From: an uncultured Gemmiger sp.
GTDB taxonomy: Bacteria; Bacillota; Clostridia; Oscillospirales; Ruminococcaceae
Direction of reading: 5' to 3'
Length of the DNA: 55,452 nt
Assembly: GCA_949295035.1 (NCBI GenBank)
Contig: CASFJO010000030.1
Span: 1-55,452, forward strand
Shown: positions 25,342-33,321 of the stretch, one piece after another
Position numbering within the stretch: position 1 is the first letter of the stretch
Layout of the letters: each line of letters starts with the position of its first letter
Made by a program: the position numbers and the translations under genes
Notes under the pieces: generated by a model
The model's database searches: none
What the model was told of the DNA's origin: nothing
What the model saw: only the letters and a program-made list of their open reading frames with translations

Positions 25342-26055
25342 CTAGACCCCTCCAAACCGGCGGGAGCGCCGGTTGAACTCCTCAATGGCCAGGTCCAGGT
25401 CACGGCGGGTAAAGTCCGGCCAGAGCACGTCCATCTCCACCAGTTCCGAATAAGCCGCCTGCCACAGCATGAAGTTGGACAGGCGCTTTTCCCCGCTGGG
25501 CCGCAGGATAAAATCCGGGTCTTTCTGGCCCGCGGTATACATCCGGTCGCTGAGGGCCTGCTCGGTGATCTGGTCGGGGTCCAGCGTTCCCCGGCGGACC
25601 TCCTCTGCCAGAAGGCGGGCCGCCCGGGCGATCTCCTGCCGCCCACCATAATTGACCGCCACGTTCAGGACCATGCCGGTATTGCGGGCGGTGCGGGTCT
25701 CGATCTCATTCATTTTTCGCTGGTAATCCGGAGAGAGGGCCGCGCGGTCCCCCAGAAAGACCACCCGGTTGTTCTCTTTTTCATAGTCGAAGGCTTTGAT
25801 CAGGTACTCGCCGAACAGGCGCAGGATCGCCCCCACCTCCTCGGCGGGGCGGCGCCAGTTTTCGGTGGAAAAGGCGTAAAAATACACCGACGCCACGCCC
25901 AGTTCGTTGCAGTACCGGGTGATGTCCTGAAACACCTCCGCGCCCCGCTTATGGCCCGCTGTACGGGGCAGGCCCCGCTTTTTGGCCCAGCGGCCGTTTC
26001 CGTCCATAATGATGCCGATGCTCAGGCCGCGGGCAAAATCCGCCGCGTGCTCCAT
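25342..26055 (-). CDS. uppS: Isoprenyl transferase / undecaprenyl diphosphate synthase
   Basis: 237 residues. IIMDGNGRWAKKRGLPRTAGH (conserved region I, catalytic Asp) is near residue 17, and YAFSTENWRRP and RPSGEKRLSNFMLWQAAYSE are also present. It condenses IPP onto farnesyl diphosphate to give the carrier lipid for cell-wall synthesis. ATG with AAAGGAG eight bases upstream. The 197-base gap to frr shows no gene or clear signal. Confidence 0.96.
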   Translation of the reverse strand: MEHAADFARGLSIGIIMDGNGRWAKKRGLPRTAGHKRGAEVFQDITRYCNELGVASVYFYAFSTENWRRPAEEVGAILRLFGEYLIKAFDYEKENNRVVFLGDRAALSPDYQRKMNEIETRTARNTGMVLNVAVNYGGRQEIARAARLLAEEVRRGTLDPDQITEQALSDRMYTAGQKDPDFILRPSGEKRLSNFMLWQAAYSELVEMDVLWPDFTRRDLDLAIEEFNRRSRRFGGV

Positions 26056-26252
26056 GCTGCCAACTCCTTTCGCTGCGGGAAGGCGCGCAACACATACAAA
26101 GCGCCGAGCACAAAGCAGGAAAGCGCGTTTTGACGCGCCGTATCCCCCGCGCCAGGGCTTGTGCTGCCGCAGCGCCCCGGCGGGTGTCCTCCTCCATGCT
26201 CGGCCGCAAAGACCGTGCCTCCCTGTACGGTTTTCTCTTCAGGGAAGGGCGG

Positions 26253-26807
26253 TCAGATCTCCATGATCTCCCGGTTCTTCTCTTCGCAAACCTTGTCGAT
26301 CGCCTTGACCGCCTTATCGGTCGCTTTCTGAATCTGCTCTTCCAGCTTTTTCAGATCGTCCTCGGTGACCTCGCCCGCCTTCTTGGCGGCCTTGAACTTG
26401 TCCAGCGCGTCGCGGCGGATATTGCGCACCGCCACCTTGGCCTCTTCCCCCATCTTCTGCACGTCTTTGGCCAGCTGTTTGCGCCGCTCCTCGGTGGGGG
26501 CGGGGAAAACGAGACGGATCACCCGCCCGTCGTTGGTGGGATTGATGCCGATATCGCTGGTCTGGATCGCCTTTTCGATCGCGCGCACCAGCGAGGCGTC
26601 CCAGGGGCTGATGGTCAGGATACGGGCCTCGGCAACCGCCACCGCCGCCACCTGCTGGATGGGGGTCGGGGTGCCGTAGTAGTCCACCGTCAGCTTATCC
26701 AGCACGGCGGGGTTGGCCCGGCCGGCGCGCACGGCGGCCAGTTCCTTTTCCAGATGGTGAATGCTCTGGGTCATTTTGTCCTCGTAAACCTTGGTCATTT
26801 CGCTCAT
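26253..26807 (-). CDS. frr: Ribosome recycling factor
   Basis: 184 residues from the ATG at 26807, which has AAGGAG seven bases upstream; the open frame reaching the pyrH stop is not used. The RAGRANPAVLDKLTVDYYGTPTPI region and the coiled C-terminus KKLEEQIQKATDKAV are diagnostic. It splits post-termination ribosomes together with EF-G. 77 bases after pyrH, the usual pairing. Confidence 0.97.
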   Translation of the reverse strand: MSEMTKVYEDKMTQSIHHLEKELAAVRAGRANPAVLDKLTVDYYGTPTPIQQVAAVAVAEARILTISPWDASLVRAIEKAIQTSDIGINPTNDGRVIRLVFPAPTEERRKQLAKDVQKMGEEAKVAVRNIRRDALDKFKAAKKAGEVTEDDLKKLEEQIQKATDKAVKAIDKVCEEKNREIMEI

Positions 26808-26884
26808 GTTGATTCTCCTTTTGTGATCAAAGTTGGGATGCGCGTTTTTTATACACCTGCATGCGGGCGGGCAGCCCGCGTTTT

Positions 26885-27592
26885 TCACTCGCTTACCAGG
26901 GTGCCGATCGGCTCGCCCTGTACGGCGCGGGCGATATTGCCCGGGTCGCGCATGTCAAACACCAGCACCGGCATGTGCGTATCCCGGCACAAGGCCGCGG
27001 CGGTAGCGTCCATAACGCCCAGTTTCTCTTCCAGCACCCGGCTGAAGGTCAGCGTATCGTATTTCACGGCGTCGGGATACCGTTTGGGGTCCTTGTCGTA
27101 GACGCCATCCACCATGGTGGCCTTGAACATCACGTCGGCACTGATCTCCGCCGCCCGCAGCGCGGAGGCGCTGTCTGTAGAGAAGAAGGGATTGCCGGTG
27201 CCGCCGCCAAACAGCACGACGCGGCCGGCCTCCAGATTGCGCACCGCCTCGCCGCGGGTAAAGGGCTGCGCCACCTGCGGCATGGCCAGCGAACTCATCA
27301 CGCAGGTCTCCAGGCCCTGCTGTTCCAGCGCGTCGGCCACCGCCAGGCAGTTCATGACCGTGGCCAGCATACCGATCTTGTCAGCGCAGGTACGTTCCAT
27401 CTTTCCGCTGGATCGGCCGCGCCAGAAGTTGCCGCCGCCCACCACGATGCCGATCTGGACGCCCAGATCCCGGGCCTGCTTGATCCCCCCGCAGATCGCC
27501 TCCAGGGTGGGCTCGTCAAATCCTACGCCTTTGCCGCCGGCCAGCGCCTCACCGCTGAGTTTGAGAAGGATCCGCTTGTATCGTATCGCCAT
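26885..27592 (-). CDS. pyrH: UMP kinase
   Basis: 235 residues. ILLKLSGEAL at the N-terminus, VVGGGNFWRG and VVLFGGGTGNPFFSTD are the amino-acid-kinase nucleotide and UMP sites. It phosphorylates UMP to UDP. First gene of the pyrH-frr-uppS-cdsA-dxr-rseP-ispG series, with its own promoter at 27633-27661. Confidence 0.97.
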   Translation of the reverse strand: MAIRYKRILLKLSGEALAGGKGVGFDEPTLEAICGGIKQARDLGVQIGIVVGGGNFWRGRSSGKMERTCADKIGMLATVMNCLAVADALEQQGLETCVMSSLAMPQVAQPFTRGEAVRNLEAGRVVLFGGGTGNPFFSTDSASALRAAEISADVMFKATMVDGVYDKDPKRYPDAVKYDTLTFSRVLEEKLGVMDATAAALCRDTHMPVLVFDMRDPGNIARAVQGEPIGTLVSE

Positions 27593-27632
27593 ACTTGTTC
27601 ATCCACCGTTTCCTTGCATTGTGATTTCTTCT

Positions 27633-27661
27633 ATTTTACAATAAACCCACGCCAAAGTAAA
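27633..27661 (-). promoter_or_regulatory. Promoter of the pyrH cluster
   Basis: Minus-strand TTTACT (27656-27661), 17 bases, TAAAAT (27633-27638). Confidence 0.6.
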
Positions 27662-27704
27662 CACCAAAACCCGGGGCAGCGGCGCTTTGCCTTTCGCACA
27701 GCCA

Positions 27705-27739
27705 AAACGGGCGGGACATTCAGCATGTCCCGCCCGTTT
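27705..27739 (-). terminator. Terminator of the kinase/Spo0A-like operon
   Basis: AAACGGGCGGGACAT / ATGTCCCGCCCGTTT, 15-bp perfect stem with a 5-base loop, then TTGGC on the minus strand. Lies 39 bases beyond the histidine kinase stop. Confidence 0.75.
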
Positions 27740-27777
27740 ATCCGGCGTATGAAGATCTGTTCCGCCCGCTTTATCGC

Positions 27778-28587
27778 TTATCGCTGGGCAAACTCCCGCA
27801 GAACCATACGGCGCATATCGTCCGCCTCCAGCAGGGCGCTGACCGGCGCGGACCGCAACTCGTCCCCGGCGGCCATCCAGTCGGTGGGAATGCGCAGTTC
27901 CGCCGTCGTGCCGTCCGCCCCGGTTGTCAGGCGCATGTGCCAGCCGAGCCGTTTGCAAAATTCCCGGCAGAGATACAGCCCCAGCCCACCGCCCCGGGTG
28001 GCGGGCGGCGCGAACGGCGCATCCCCGTTCAGCCGCTCGGCCAACCCCGCGGGCAAACCGGGACCATCATCCCGCACCTGAAGGCTGCACCACTCTCCGC
28101 CCTGCTGAAGATCCAGCCATACATGGCCCCGGGCTCCCCCGTGGTATACCGCGTTGGAGAGCAGGTTGAGCACGACCCGGTCGGCCAGGACCCGGTCGGT
28201 CATGACCACCAGCGTTTCACTGTTTGCCGAAAAGGAAATGGCCACCCCCTGACGTGCGGCGCAGGGGCGCACCAGCTCCGCCAGCTGTGAAACGTGTGAC
28301 ACCAGTTCCAGCGCCTGCCGCCGCGCCGCAACATTTCCCACCCGGCACTGGTATGCGTCCAGGATATTCTCCGCCATGCGCCCCAAAACGGCGGCACTGT
28401 CCTGAATGCTCTGGATCGCGTGTTCCTGCTGCGGGGTATAGCAGCAGGGACTGCGGCGACCGGCCTCGGCCAGCAGCTCTGTACCGGTCAGGATCACGTT
28501 CAGCGGACTTTCAATATCATGGCAAAAACTGTTCAGAAAAGCCTGCGCATGTTGTTCCGGGTCCTGTACGTTCTTGGGGTCATCCAT
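27778..28587 (-). CDS. Soluble sensor histidine kinase
   Basis: 269 residues and no membrane span or recognisable sensor domain. The phospho-acceptor H-box is FCHDIESPLNVIL (His about 23). The ATPase half has an N-box NLLSNAVYHGG, G1 DDGPGLP and G2 GGGLGLYLCREF. It starts 27 bases after the Spo0A-like regulator, with GGAGG before the ATG. Because the paired receiver appears unable to accept phosphate, its real partner or mode of signalling is unclear. Confidence 0.88.
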   Translation of the reverse strand: MDDPKNVQDPEQHAQAFLNSFCHDIESPLNVILTGTELLAEAGRRSPCCYTPQQEHAIQSIQDSAAVLGRMAENILDAYQCRVGNVAARRQALELVSHVSQLAELVRPCAARQGVAISFSANSETLVVMTDRVLADRVVLNLLSNAVYHGGARGHVWLDLQQGGEWCSLQVRDDGPGLPAGLAERLNGDAPFAPPATRGGGLGLYLCREFCKRLGWHMRLTTGADGTTAELRIPTDWMAAGDELRSAPVSALLEADDMRRMVLREFAQR

Positions 28588-28614
28588 ACTCGTCCCTCCG
28601 CAAAATAAGCTGTA

Positions 28615-29358
28615 TTACCCGCCCCGTGCCAAACCGGCCATATACTCCAATACCGCTTTGCTGGTCATCCGCCTGCCGGGATTCTCACTTTGAAAACGTT
28701 CCCGCATCCGCCGATACAAGGCGGTATCCCGCATCTCCAGGGCCTTCAGAGCCCGACGCATACTGGTATCCACCGCGGAAACGCTGACCTTTCCGGCCTG
28801 CGCGGCGGGTATGTACACCTGTTTGAGCAACGCAAAATTCGGCCCGCACGCCATCGCCGTCTGCAAGCAGCAGCGAAAGCAGCGATAAAAGCTGTCGTCC
28901 GGCTTCAGCCCCACCTGGATCAGCCACCTGTCCAGCGGGTCCCGGTCATCAGCCGCCAGATTACCGCACACATCCAGCGCCCGTTCGGCCAGGTGGCGCA
29001 GCGTATAGGGTTTGACCAGATAATAGGAGGCTCCCGCCCTCAGGCACCGGCTTTGCAGCGCGGGCAGTTCCGCGTCAAACACGACGATCACGCCGGGAAA
29101 ACGCGGCAGCGCTTCCTCCCGCATGGCTACAAGCAGTTCATGGGCGTCCATATCGCCACGAAGTTCCAGCGAGGTGATCACCAGATCCACCGGGCGCTCC
29201 CGCAGCGCCCGCAGCAGCACACGCCCCTCAGTAAATGTGCCCCGAACCGCAAACTCGGGGCGCATGGAAAAGTAATCCGCCAACAGCGTCAGCTGCTGAG
29301 CGTTGCTCTCCGCAAGGTACAGATCAAGTGCGGGCCACTGACAGTCGGTTTCGTGCAT
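28615..29358 (-). CDS. Spo0A-like regulator with degenerate receiver
   Basis: 247 residues. Residues about 11-130 have the receiver fold, with LVKPY (Lys116) intact. However, the phospho-acceptor position in DLVITSLELRG is Ser63 rather than Asp, the acidic pair is reduced to LAESN, and the Thr/Ser switch position is Asp95. Residues about 145-247 resemble the Spo0A C-terminal DNA-binding domain: a helix-turn-helix around LLKQVYIPAAQAGKVSVSAV, then MRRALKAL and RRMTSKAVLEYMAGL. It is 22 bases after a small gene and upstream of the kinase. Probably a phosphorylation-independent DNA-binding regulator; family assignment is by pattern only. Confidence 0.75.
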   Translation of the reverse strand: MHETDCQWPALDLYLAESNAQQLTLLADYFSMRPEFAVRGTFTEGRVLLRALRERPVDLVITSLELRGDMDAHELLVAMREEALPRFPGVIVVFDAELPALQSRCLRAGASYYLVKPYTLRHLAERALDVCGNLAADDRDPLDRWLIQVGLKPDDSFYRCFRCCLQTAMACGPNFALLKQVYIPAAQAGKVSVSAVDTSMRRALKALEMRDTALYRRMRERFQSENPGRRMTSKAVLEYMAGLARGG

Positions 29359-29380
29359 TTGGTTCGCCCCCGCCTTTCCC

Positions 29381-29659
29381 TCAGAATTTTTGCATCAATT
29401 CATGCAGTACGTCCTGCCAGTTTTCCCGCAACACAGCGTTCTCATACAGGCATTGCAGCAGCTGCACAGCCGCCGGCCTGGCCAGCGGCCCGATCCGGCA
29501 GGAATCCGTCCAACTGCCGGTTTTTTGCCTGTATTCCAGACAAATGCGCCAATTCTGAGGTCCCTCCTGACATAGAGCATACACCATTTTCCCCTCTGAC
29601 TGCAAGTGTCCCAGCGAAGAAAACGAGCGTACAAACCGACAAATCTCCTCTTGCTTCAT
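29381..29659 (-). CDS. Small protein, possibly DUF6514-like
   Basis: 92 residues, soluble. Two predicted beta strands (MVYALCQEG, WRICLEYRQ) are followed by a C-terminal helix pair (AAVQLLQCLYENAVLRENWQDVLHELMQ), a layout I associate with DUF6514, but this is not certain. It is the first gene of the operon with the Spo0A-like regulator and kinase (22-base gap). The ribosome binding site is weak (GGGAG, 10 bases). Confidence 0.6.
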   Translation of the reverse strand: MKQEEICRFVRSFSSLGHLQSEGKMVYALCQEGPQNWRICLEYRQKTGSWTDSCRIGPLARPAAVQLLQCLYENAVLRENWQDVLHELMQKF

Positions 29660-29832
29660 CCAATACCAACTCCCGCCTCACATGGATTTTTCTTTAACAA
29701 GGTTCCCTTTTGAGGATACCCCCGGCGTCACGCTACTGCAAGAAGAAAAAATCGTCATTTTTCGTCACGGAAAGGATCTGGCCGCGCAAAAAGCCCCGCA
29801 ACGGATTTTTAGAAATTCCCCGCCAAAAGGGC

Positions 29833-29861
29833 TTGACATTTTCTCATAAATGCTTTATAGT
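29833..29861 (+). promoter_or_regulatory. Promoter of tRNA-Ala
   Basis: Full consensus TTGACA (29833-29838), 17 bases, TATAGT (29856-29861), ending 14 bases before the mature tRNA. Confidence 0.88.
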
Positions 29862-29875
29862 ATTTCAAGTACCGT

Positions 29876-29951
29876 GGGCCTGTAGCTCAGCTGGGAGAGC
29901 GCTGCGTTCGCATCGCAGAGGTCAAGGGTTCGAATCCCTCCAGGTCCACCA
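29876..29951 (+). tRNA. tRNA-Ala (anticodon CGC)
   Basis: 76 bases including encoded CCA. Acceptor GGGCCTG/CAGGTCC, D-arm GCTCAGCTGGGAGAGC, anticodon stem CTGCG/CGCAG with loop TTCGCAT (CGC, reads GCG), T-arm GGGTTCGAATCCC. Confidence 0.96.
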
Positions 29952-29959
29952 AAACAAAC

Positions 29960-30005
29960 AAATCCGAACCTTGTGCCGATTTGGCGATGGGGTTCGGATT
30001 TTTTT
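29960..30005 (+). terminator. Terminator of tRNA-Ala
   Basis: AAATCCGAACC / GGTTCGGATTT, 11-bp stem with an inner GCC/GGC pairing, followed by a run of T. The same 11-bp arms recur behind tRNA-Glu at 55176-55215. Confidence 0.9.
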
Positions 30006-30018
30006 AATCGCCAAAGCC

Positions 30019-30053
30019 ATGCCGATCGGATCGTGGGATCCTGTCGGCATTTT
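30019..30053 (+). terminator. Hairpin with T-run behind tRNA-Ala
   Basis: ATGCCGA..GGATC-GTGG-GATCC..TCGGCAT, 12 of 14 positions paired, followed by TTTTG. Possible second terminator. Confidence 0.4.
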
Positions 30054-30178
30054 GTATTGGCGGGGCAGCGCTGGTTCCGCAAAGTGCCGGCGGCCGGATA
30101 CAGGCGGGGCAGCCGATCGCAAAATGGCGGCAGGCCGCCCTATTTCTTTCCATATAATTCGGAAAACCGGCTAAATTT

Positions 30179-30207
30179 TTTTCAAAAACGGTCGATGCAA
30201 TTATAAA
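30179..30207 (+). promoter_or_regulatory. Candidate promoter of the 357-residue orphan gene
   Basis: TTTTCA (30179-30184), 17 bases, TATAAA (30202-30207). The -35 is poor. It lies in the only AT-rich patch upstream of the gene. Confidence 0.4.
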
Positions 30208-30255
30208 GGGTTTTGCGTCAAATCTGCCGTTTGCCGGCAGCGAGGAGGGAAAGCT

Positions 30256-31329
30256 ATGGGGGGTATCGACATATCCCATTACCCGCGTGTAAAAAATGAC
30301 TATGCAAGTTTTCCGAGTATTACAAACGATTTGACAACCGTCCCGGCGGACTCGGTGGATCTGGATTCTTTTGTGCGGGTAAAGACGTCCTACACCGCTA
30401 CCGCAACAGACGCTGCCGTGAGAGGGTATCTGGAGGGCGACTCCACCCCGCATCTCAGCCCTATGGATGAATGTGTCAGGCAATTTTTTGACGGAACGAT
30501 ATCCGAGGCAGAGCTACAGGCCGAATATGAAAGGCTGCTGAAAAAGGAACTGTTTGGTTCCGCCCAAAATCCCACCGCCCCCCTGACCGAGTGGCAAAAG
30601 GAAACGGAAACGGAATTTTATAACGCGTTCCGCCAGAAGATCCTCACGACCGCCGTGGAGCGAAACAACGCCGAGGGCGAAGCCTTCATCACCGGGGAGA
30701 TGAACGCGCAGCGCAGCTGGAGTTATTACAATTCCAAGTACTATTACGCCAGCGGGGCGGCCGTTTCCGCCATCACCGCCGGTGCGCAGCATGTATCGCA
30801 AACGTACGGCTCCTCCTTTCAGGTTCCCGCCTATCTGGAACAGGGAAAGACCGATCTGTATAACTTTAACACCGCGTTGCGAGGCGACCCTTTCCTGGTA
30901 TCGGAACATCGCTATATCATCGACCCCAAGACCGCGCCTCCCAAGAATTTCATCTGGTTTTATGAGACCGGCGGCGACGCTTCCAGCACGACCGCCAAAA
31001 TCACATCCTTTACGACGACCGATAAACACGGCAACCGGATCGTGATCGATTGCACCACGGATGAATTTGATCCCAAGGACCCCACCAAAGCGCAAACATG
31101 GGTCTTGTATACCGACGAGGCCGGTGTGGCGCATCGGCTCAGCACCGATCTTGTTTTTGACCATTCCAAGGACGATCTCCGGATAGTTTCCGACTTGCTG
31201 GCTTTCTCCAGGCAGGATACCGAGCAAGCCGTCTTGTTGAATCAATTTCTGTCCAACCTGCAGCTTTATCCCAAACGGTATTTTGACCGTTTCCCGGTTT
31301 CTCCCCGCAGCATAAACGTTCTGGCCTGA
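30256..31329 (+). CDS. Orphan protein of 357 residues
   Basis: No family recognised. ATG with GAGGAGGGAAAG upstream, so the start is firm. No signal peptide or membrane span. The N-terminus (MGGIDISHYPRVKNDYASFPSITNDL) is polar and probably disordered. About 90-150 is helical and charged. The C-terminal half alternates hydrophobic strands with Thr/Asp-rich segments (IWFYETGG, KITSFTTTDKHGNRIVIDC, TWVLYTDEAG). The rich content of Asn, Tyr, Lys and Thr differs from the Ala/Arg/Gly-heavy neighbours, hinting at horizontal origin. It is monocistronic between tRNA-Ala and a terminator at 31493. Confidence 0.8.
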   Translation: MGGIDISHYPRVKNDYASFPSITNDLTTVPADSVDLDSFVRVKTSYTATATDAAVRGYLEGDSTPHLSPMDECVRQFFDGTISEAELQAEYERLLKKELFGSAQNPTAPLTEWQKETETEFYNAFRQKILTTAVERNNAEGEAFITGEMNAQRSWSYYNSKYYYASGAAVSAITAGAQHVSQTYGSSFQVPAYLEQGKTDLYNFNTALRGDPFLVSEHRYIIDPKTAPPKNFIWFYETGGDASSTTAKITSFTTTDKHGNRIVIDCTTDEFDPKDPTKAQTWVLYTDEAGVAHRLSTDLVFDHSKDDLRIVSDLLAFSRQDTEQAVLLNQFLSNLQLYPKRYFDRFPVSPRSINVLA

Positions 31330-31492
31330 CCGGAACGCACGCATCCCGTCGGGTACAAAGCGGACGAACCGGAAGCTGCCGGCGGACGTTTCAAAAAGTC
31401 CGGACGGCACAAAATGCCGCCGGAAGGAAACCGCGGTCCGCCAAGGCGGCGCAGTAGGCCATTCCCGCAACGCATCGAACAGCAGAGACCAC

Positions 31493-31531
31493 AAAGCCCA
31501 GGGAGCGGATAGCTCCCTGGGCTTTCGTTTT
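31493..31531 (+). terminator. Terminator downstream of the orphan gene
   Basis: AAAGCCCAGGGAGC / GCTCCCTGGGCTTT, 14-bp stem, then CGTTTTTT on the plus strand. It lies 160 bases after the orphan stop and just after the end of the convergent HExxH gene, so it can serve both. Confidence 0.8.
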
Positions 31532-31538
31532 TTATCGC

Positions 31539-32201
31539 TTACGCCACGGCCGAAAAAGGGGTCCGGGCGACCTGGTCGGCGCTGTCCGAAGCCGGCTGCT
31601 CCCGGGCCGCCCGGGTACTGGTACGGGTAGTGCCGCCGGAGATATAGACCTTGCCGCATTCCGGGCAGATGGCCGTGTGGTAGGTCACCGATTGGGAGAC
31701 GACCTCCCGGCCTTCCTGCCGGGCTTTGGCCTGCTCACGCCCCACATGCTCCTGTTCATGCCCCCGCACGGCGGCCGCCGCCTGTTCCGGCGCCACATTG
31801 GTGGGGGTCTTGAAGGATACTCCCGGGTCGTTGGATTCGTCCTGGTACTTACGTTCCTTGCAGGTCTGGCACTCGCCTTCCGCCATGACCTCCTGGGCGG
31901 ATTTGGATTTTTCCACCTCCGCCTCCAGTTCATCCGGGCTGAGATAGCGGATACGGCCGCGCACTGACATCTCGGCCGGATCGGCGCCTTCCCGGTAATG
32001 GGACGCCGCTGCCGCGCCGGTCAGCACAACGGCGCCGGGCCGGTCACGGGTCACGGCAGGCGCTGCCGTGACCGGGGTCACCGGCTGGTCCGTAGCACGG
32101 GGCTGGGAACGGGATACCGCGATCTGCCCTCTTTGGCTGGCGGCAGCCACCCCCCAACCCACGCCGGAGACACCCCAGCTTACACCGGATAGGCCGAACA
32201 T
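31539..32201 (-). CDS. Putative HExxH metal-binding protein with two CxxC pairs
   Basis: 220 residues from the ATG at 32201 (AAGGAGG nine bases upstream). The N-terminal ~60 residues are Ser/Ala/Thr/Pro-rich and low in complexity. The core holds ECQTCKERKYQDESND, then GVSFKTPTNV, then RGHEQEHVGREQAKA with a zincin-type HExxH, and finally AICPECGKVYISGGTTRT. I recall the same core in uncharacterised Clostridia proteins related to SprA-type putative metalloproteases, but no activity is known. No signal peptide is evident. It has its own promoter at 32243-32270 and is convergent to the orphan gene. Confidence 0.8.
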   Translation of the reverse strand: MFGLSGVSWGVSGVGWGVAAASQRGQIAVSRSQPRATDQPVTPVTAAPAVTRDRPGAVVLTGAAAASHYREGADPAEMSVRGRIRYLSPDELEAEVEKSKSAQEVMAEGECQTCKERKYQDESNDPGVSFKTPTNVAPEQAAAAVRGHEQEHVGREQAKARQEGREVVSQSVTYHTAICPECGKVYISGGTTRTSTRAAREQPASDSADQVARTPFSAVA

Positions 32202-32242
32202 ACGCACCACCCTCCTTGTTCTTCAATTCTTTTCATAACCCT

Positions 32243-32270
32243 ATTATACAGCAAAACAGATTCTGTGCAA
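32243..32270 (-). promoter_or_regulatory. Promoter of the HExxH gene
   Basis: Minus-strand TTGCAC (32265-32270), 16 bases, TATAAT (32243-32248). Confidence 0.65.
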
Positions 32271-32319
32271 GCCTGCCGAAGGGTCGCAGCCCTGCGGCGG
32301 GCCTTTTGTGCTGCGCCGG

Positions 32320-33303
32320 TCATCCCTCCGCGCCGGCCATCAAAAGCTGCTCGACGATCTCGGTGAAGCCGTTTTCGGTGGCATAGTACAACGCGCTGTG
32401 CTGCAGATTGTCCGTCAGGTTCACGTCGGCGCCGTTTTCGATCAACAGGGCCGTTATATCGTTGTGGCCCTCGTGAGACGCCAGGATCAGCGGCGTTTCG
32501 CCGTCCAGGTCGCGGACATTGCTGTCCGCGCCGCCAGCAAGCAGCGCCCGGGCAATGGCATAGTTTCCTTCCGAAGCCGCGTAGTGCAGCGGGGCAAAAC
32601 CGTTCAGCAGTTTCCGGTTGGGGTCCGCGCCCGCCTTGAGCAGGATCTCCGCCAGATAGACGTTCTGATTTTGGCATGCCAGCAGAAGCGGGGTTTCCCC
32701 TTCGTCGTTGGGCGCGTTTAGATCCACACGGCCGGTACGGATCAGTGCCTCGACCACCTCGCTCTGGTTCTGGTAACAGGCCTGATGCAGCGTCGTGTTC
32801 CCGGCGTGGTCCGTCTGCCGCTGCTCGTCTTCCAGCAGAGCGACAACGTCCCGCATGCCGTTTGACGCGGCGTAATCAAACGCGTTGTGCCCTTCCTCAT
32901 CGGTCAGGGTCTTGTCCGCCCCCAGCTCCAGCAAAAAGCGACACGCCTCGCTTTTGCCGTTTTTGGCCGCATAGATCAGCGGCGTTCTCCCCTGCTGATC
33001 CGTTCCGTTCAATTCCGCGCCCTTGTCGCACAGCAGACGGATGATGTCCTTATTGCCCGCCTGGCTGGCCAGGTGCAGCGCCGTACGGCTTTGATTGTCC
33101 GCGACGGATACGTCCGCCCCCGCGTCCAGCAAGAGCTTCACAATATCCCGGGAGCCCTTGGCGCTGGCGTAATGCAGCGGTGTGGCTCCCTGTCCGTCCC
33201 GCTTGTCCAACTGGACCCCGCCTTTTTTCAAAAACGCCTGCACGACCCCTTTTTGCCCGTTCTTGCAGGCGGTCAACAGCATATTATCCAGATTCACCGG
33301 CAC
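32320..33303 (-). CDS. Ankyrin-repeat protein (327 aa)
   Basis: Almost the whole protein is a solenoid of about nine ankyrin repeats of ~33 residues. Each has the GxTPLHxA or related turn: GATPLHYASAKG, RTALHLASQAG, RTPLIYAAKNG, TTLHQACYQ, ETPLLLACQ, FAPLHYAASEG, ETPLILASHEG. GTG start with AAGGAGG seven bases upstream. No signal peptide, catalytic domain or membrane span. Ankyrin arrays mediate protein binding. It is the last gene of the TPR-ANK-ANK operon, 18 bases after the larger ankyrin protein. No clear terminator follows. Confidence 0.92.
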   Translation of the reverse strand: MPVNLDNMLLTACKNGQKGVVQAFLKKGGVQLDKRDGQGATPLHYASAKGSRDIVKLLLDAGADVSVADNQSRTALHLASQAGNKDIIRLLCDKGAELNGTDQQGRTPLIYAAKNGKSEACRFLLELGADKTLTDEEGHNAFDYAASNGMRDVVALLEDEQRQTDHAGNTTLHQACYQNQSEVVEALIRTGRVDLNAPNDEGETPLLLACQNQNVYLAEILLKAGADPNRKLLNGFAPLHYAASEGNYAIARALLAGGADSNVRDLDGETPLILASHEGHNDITALLIENGADVNLTDNLQHSALYYATENGFTEIVEQLLMAGAEG

Positions 33304-33321
33304 AACGATTCCTCCTTTTCC

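Noticed and set aside
27600-27620. Six-codon upstream open frame before pyrH (ATG CAA GGA ... TGA)
   Set aside because: Weak binding site and no attenuator-like structure. Could be chance.
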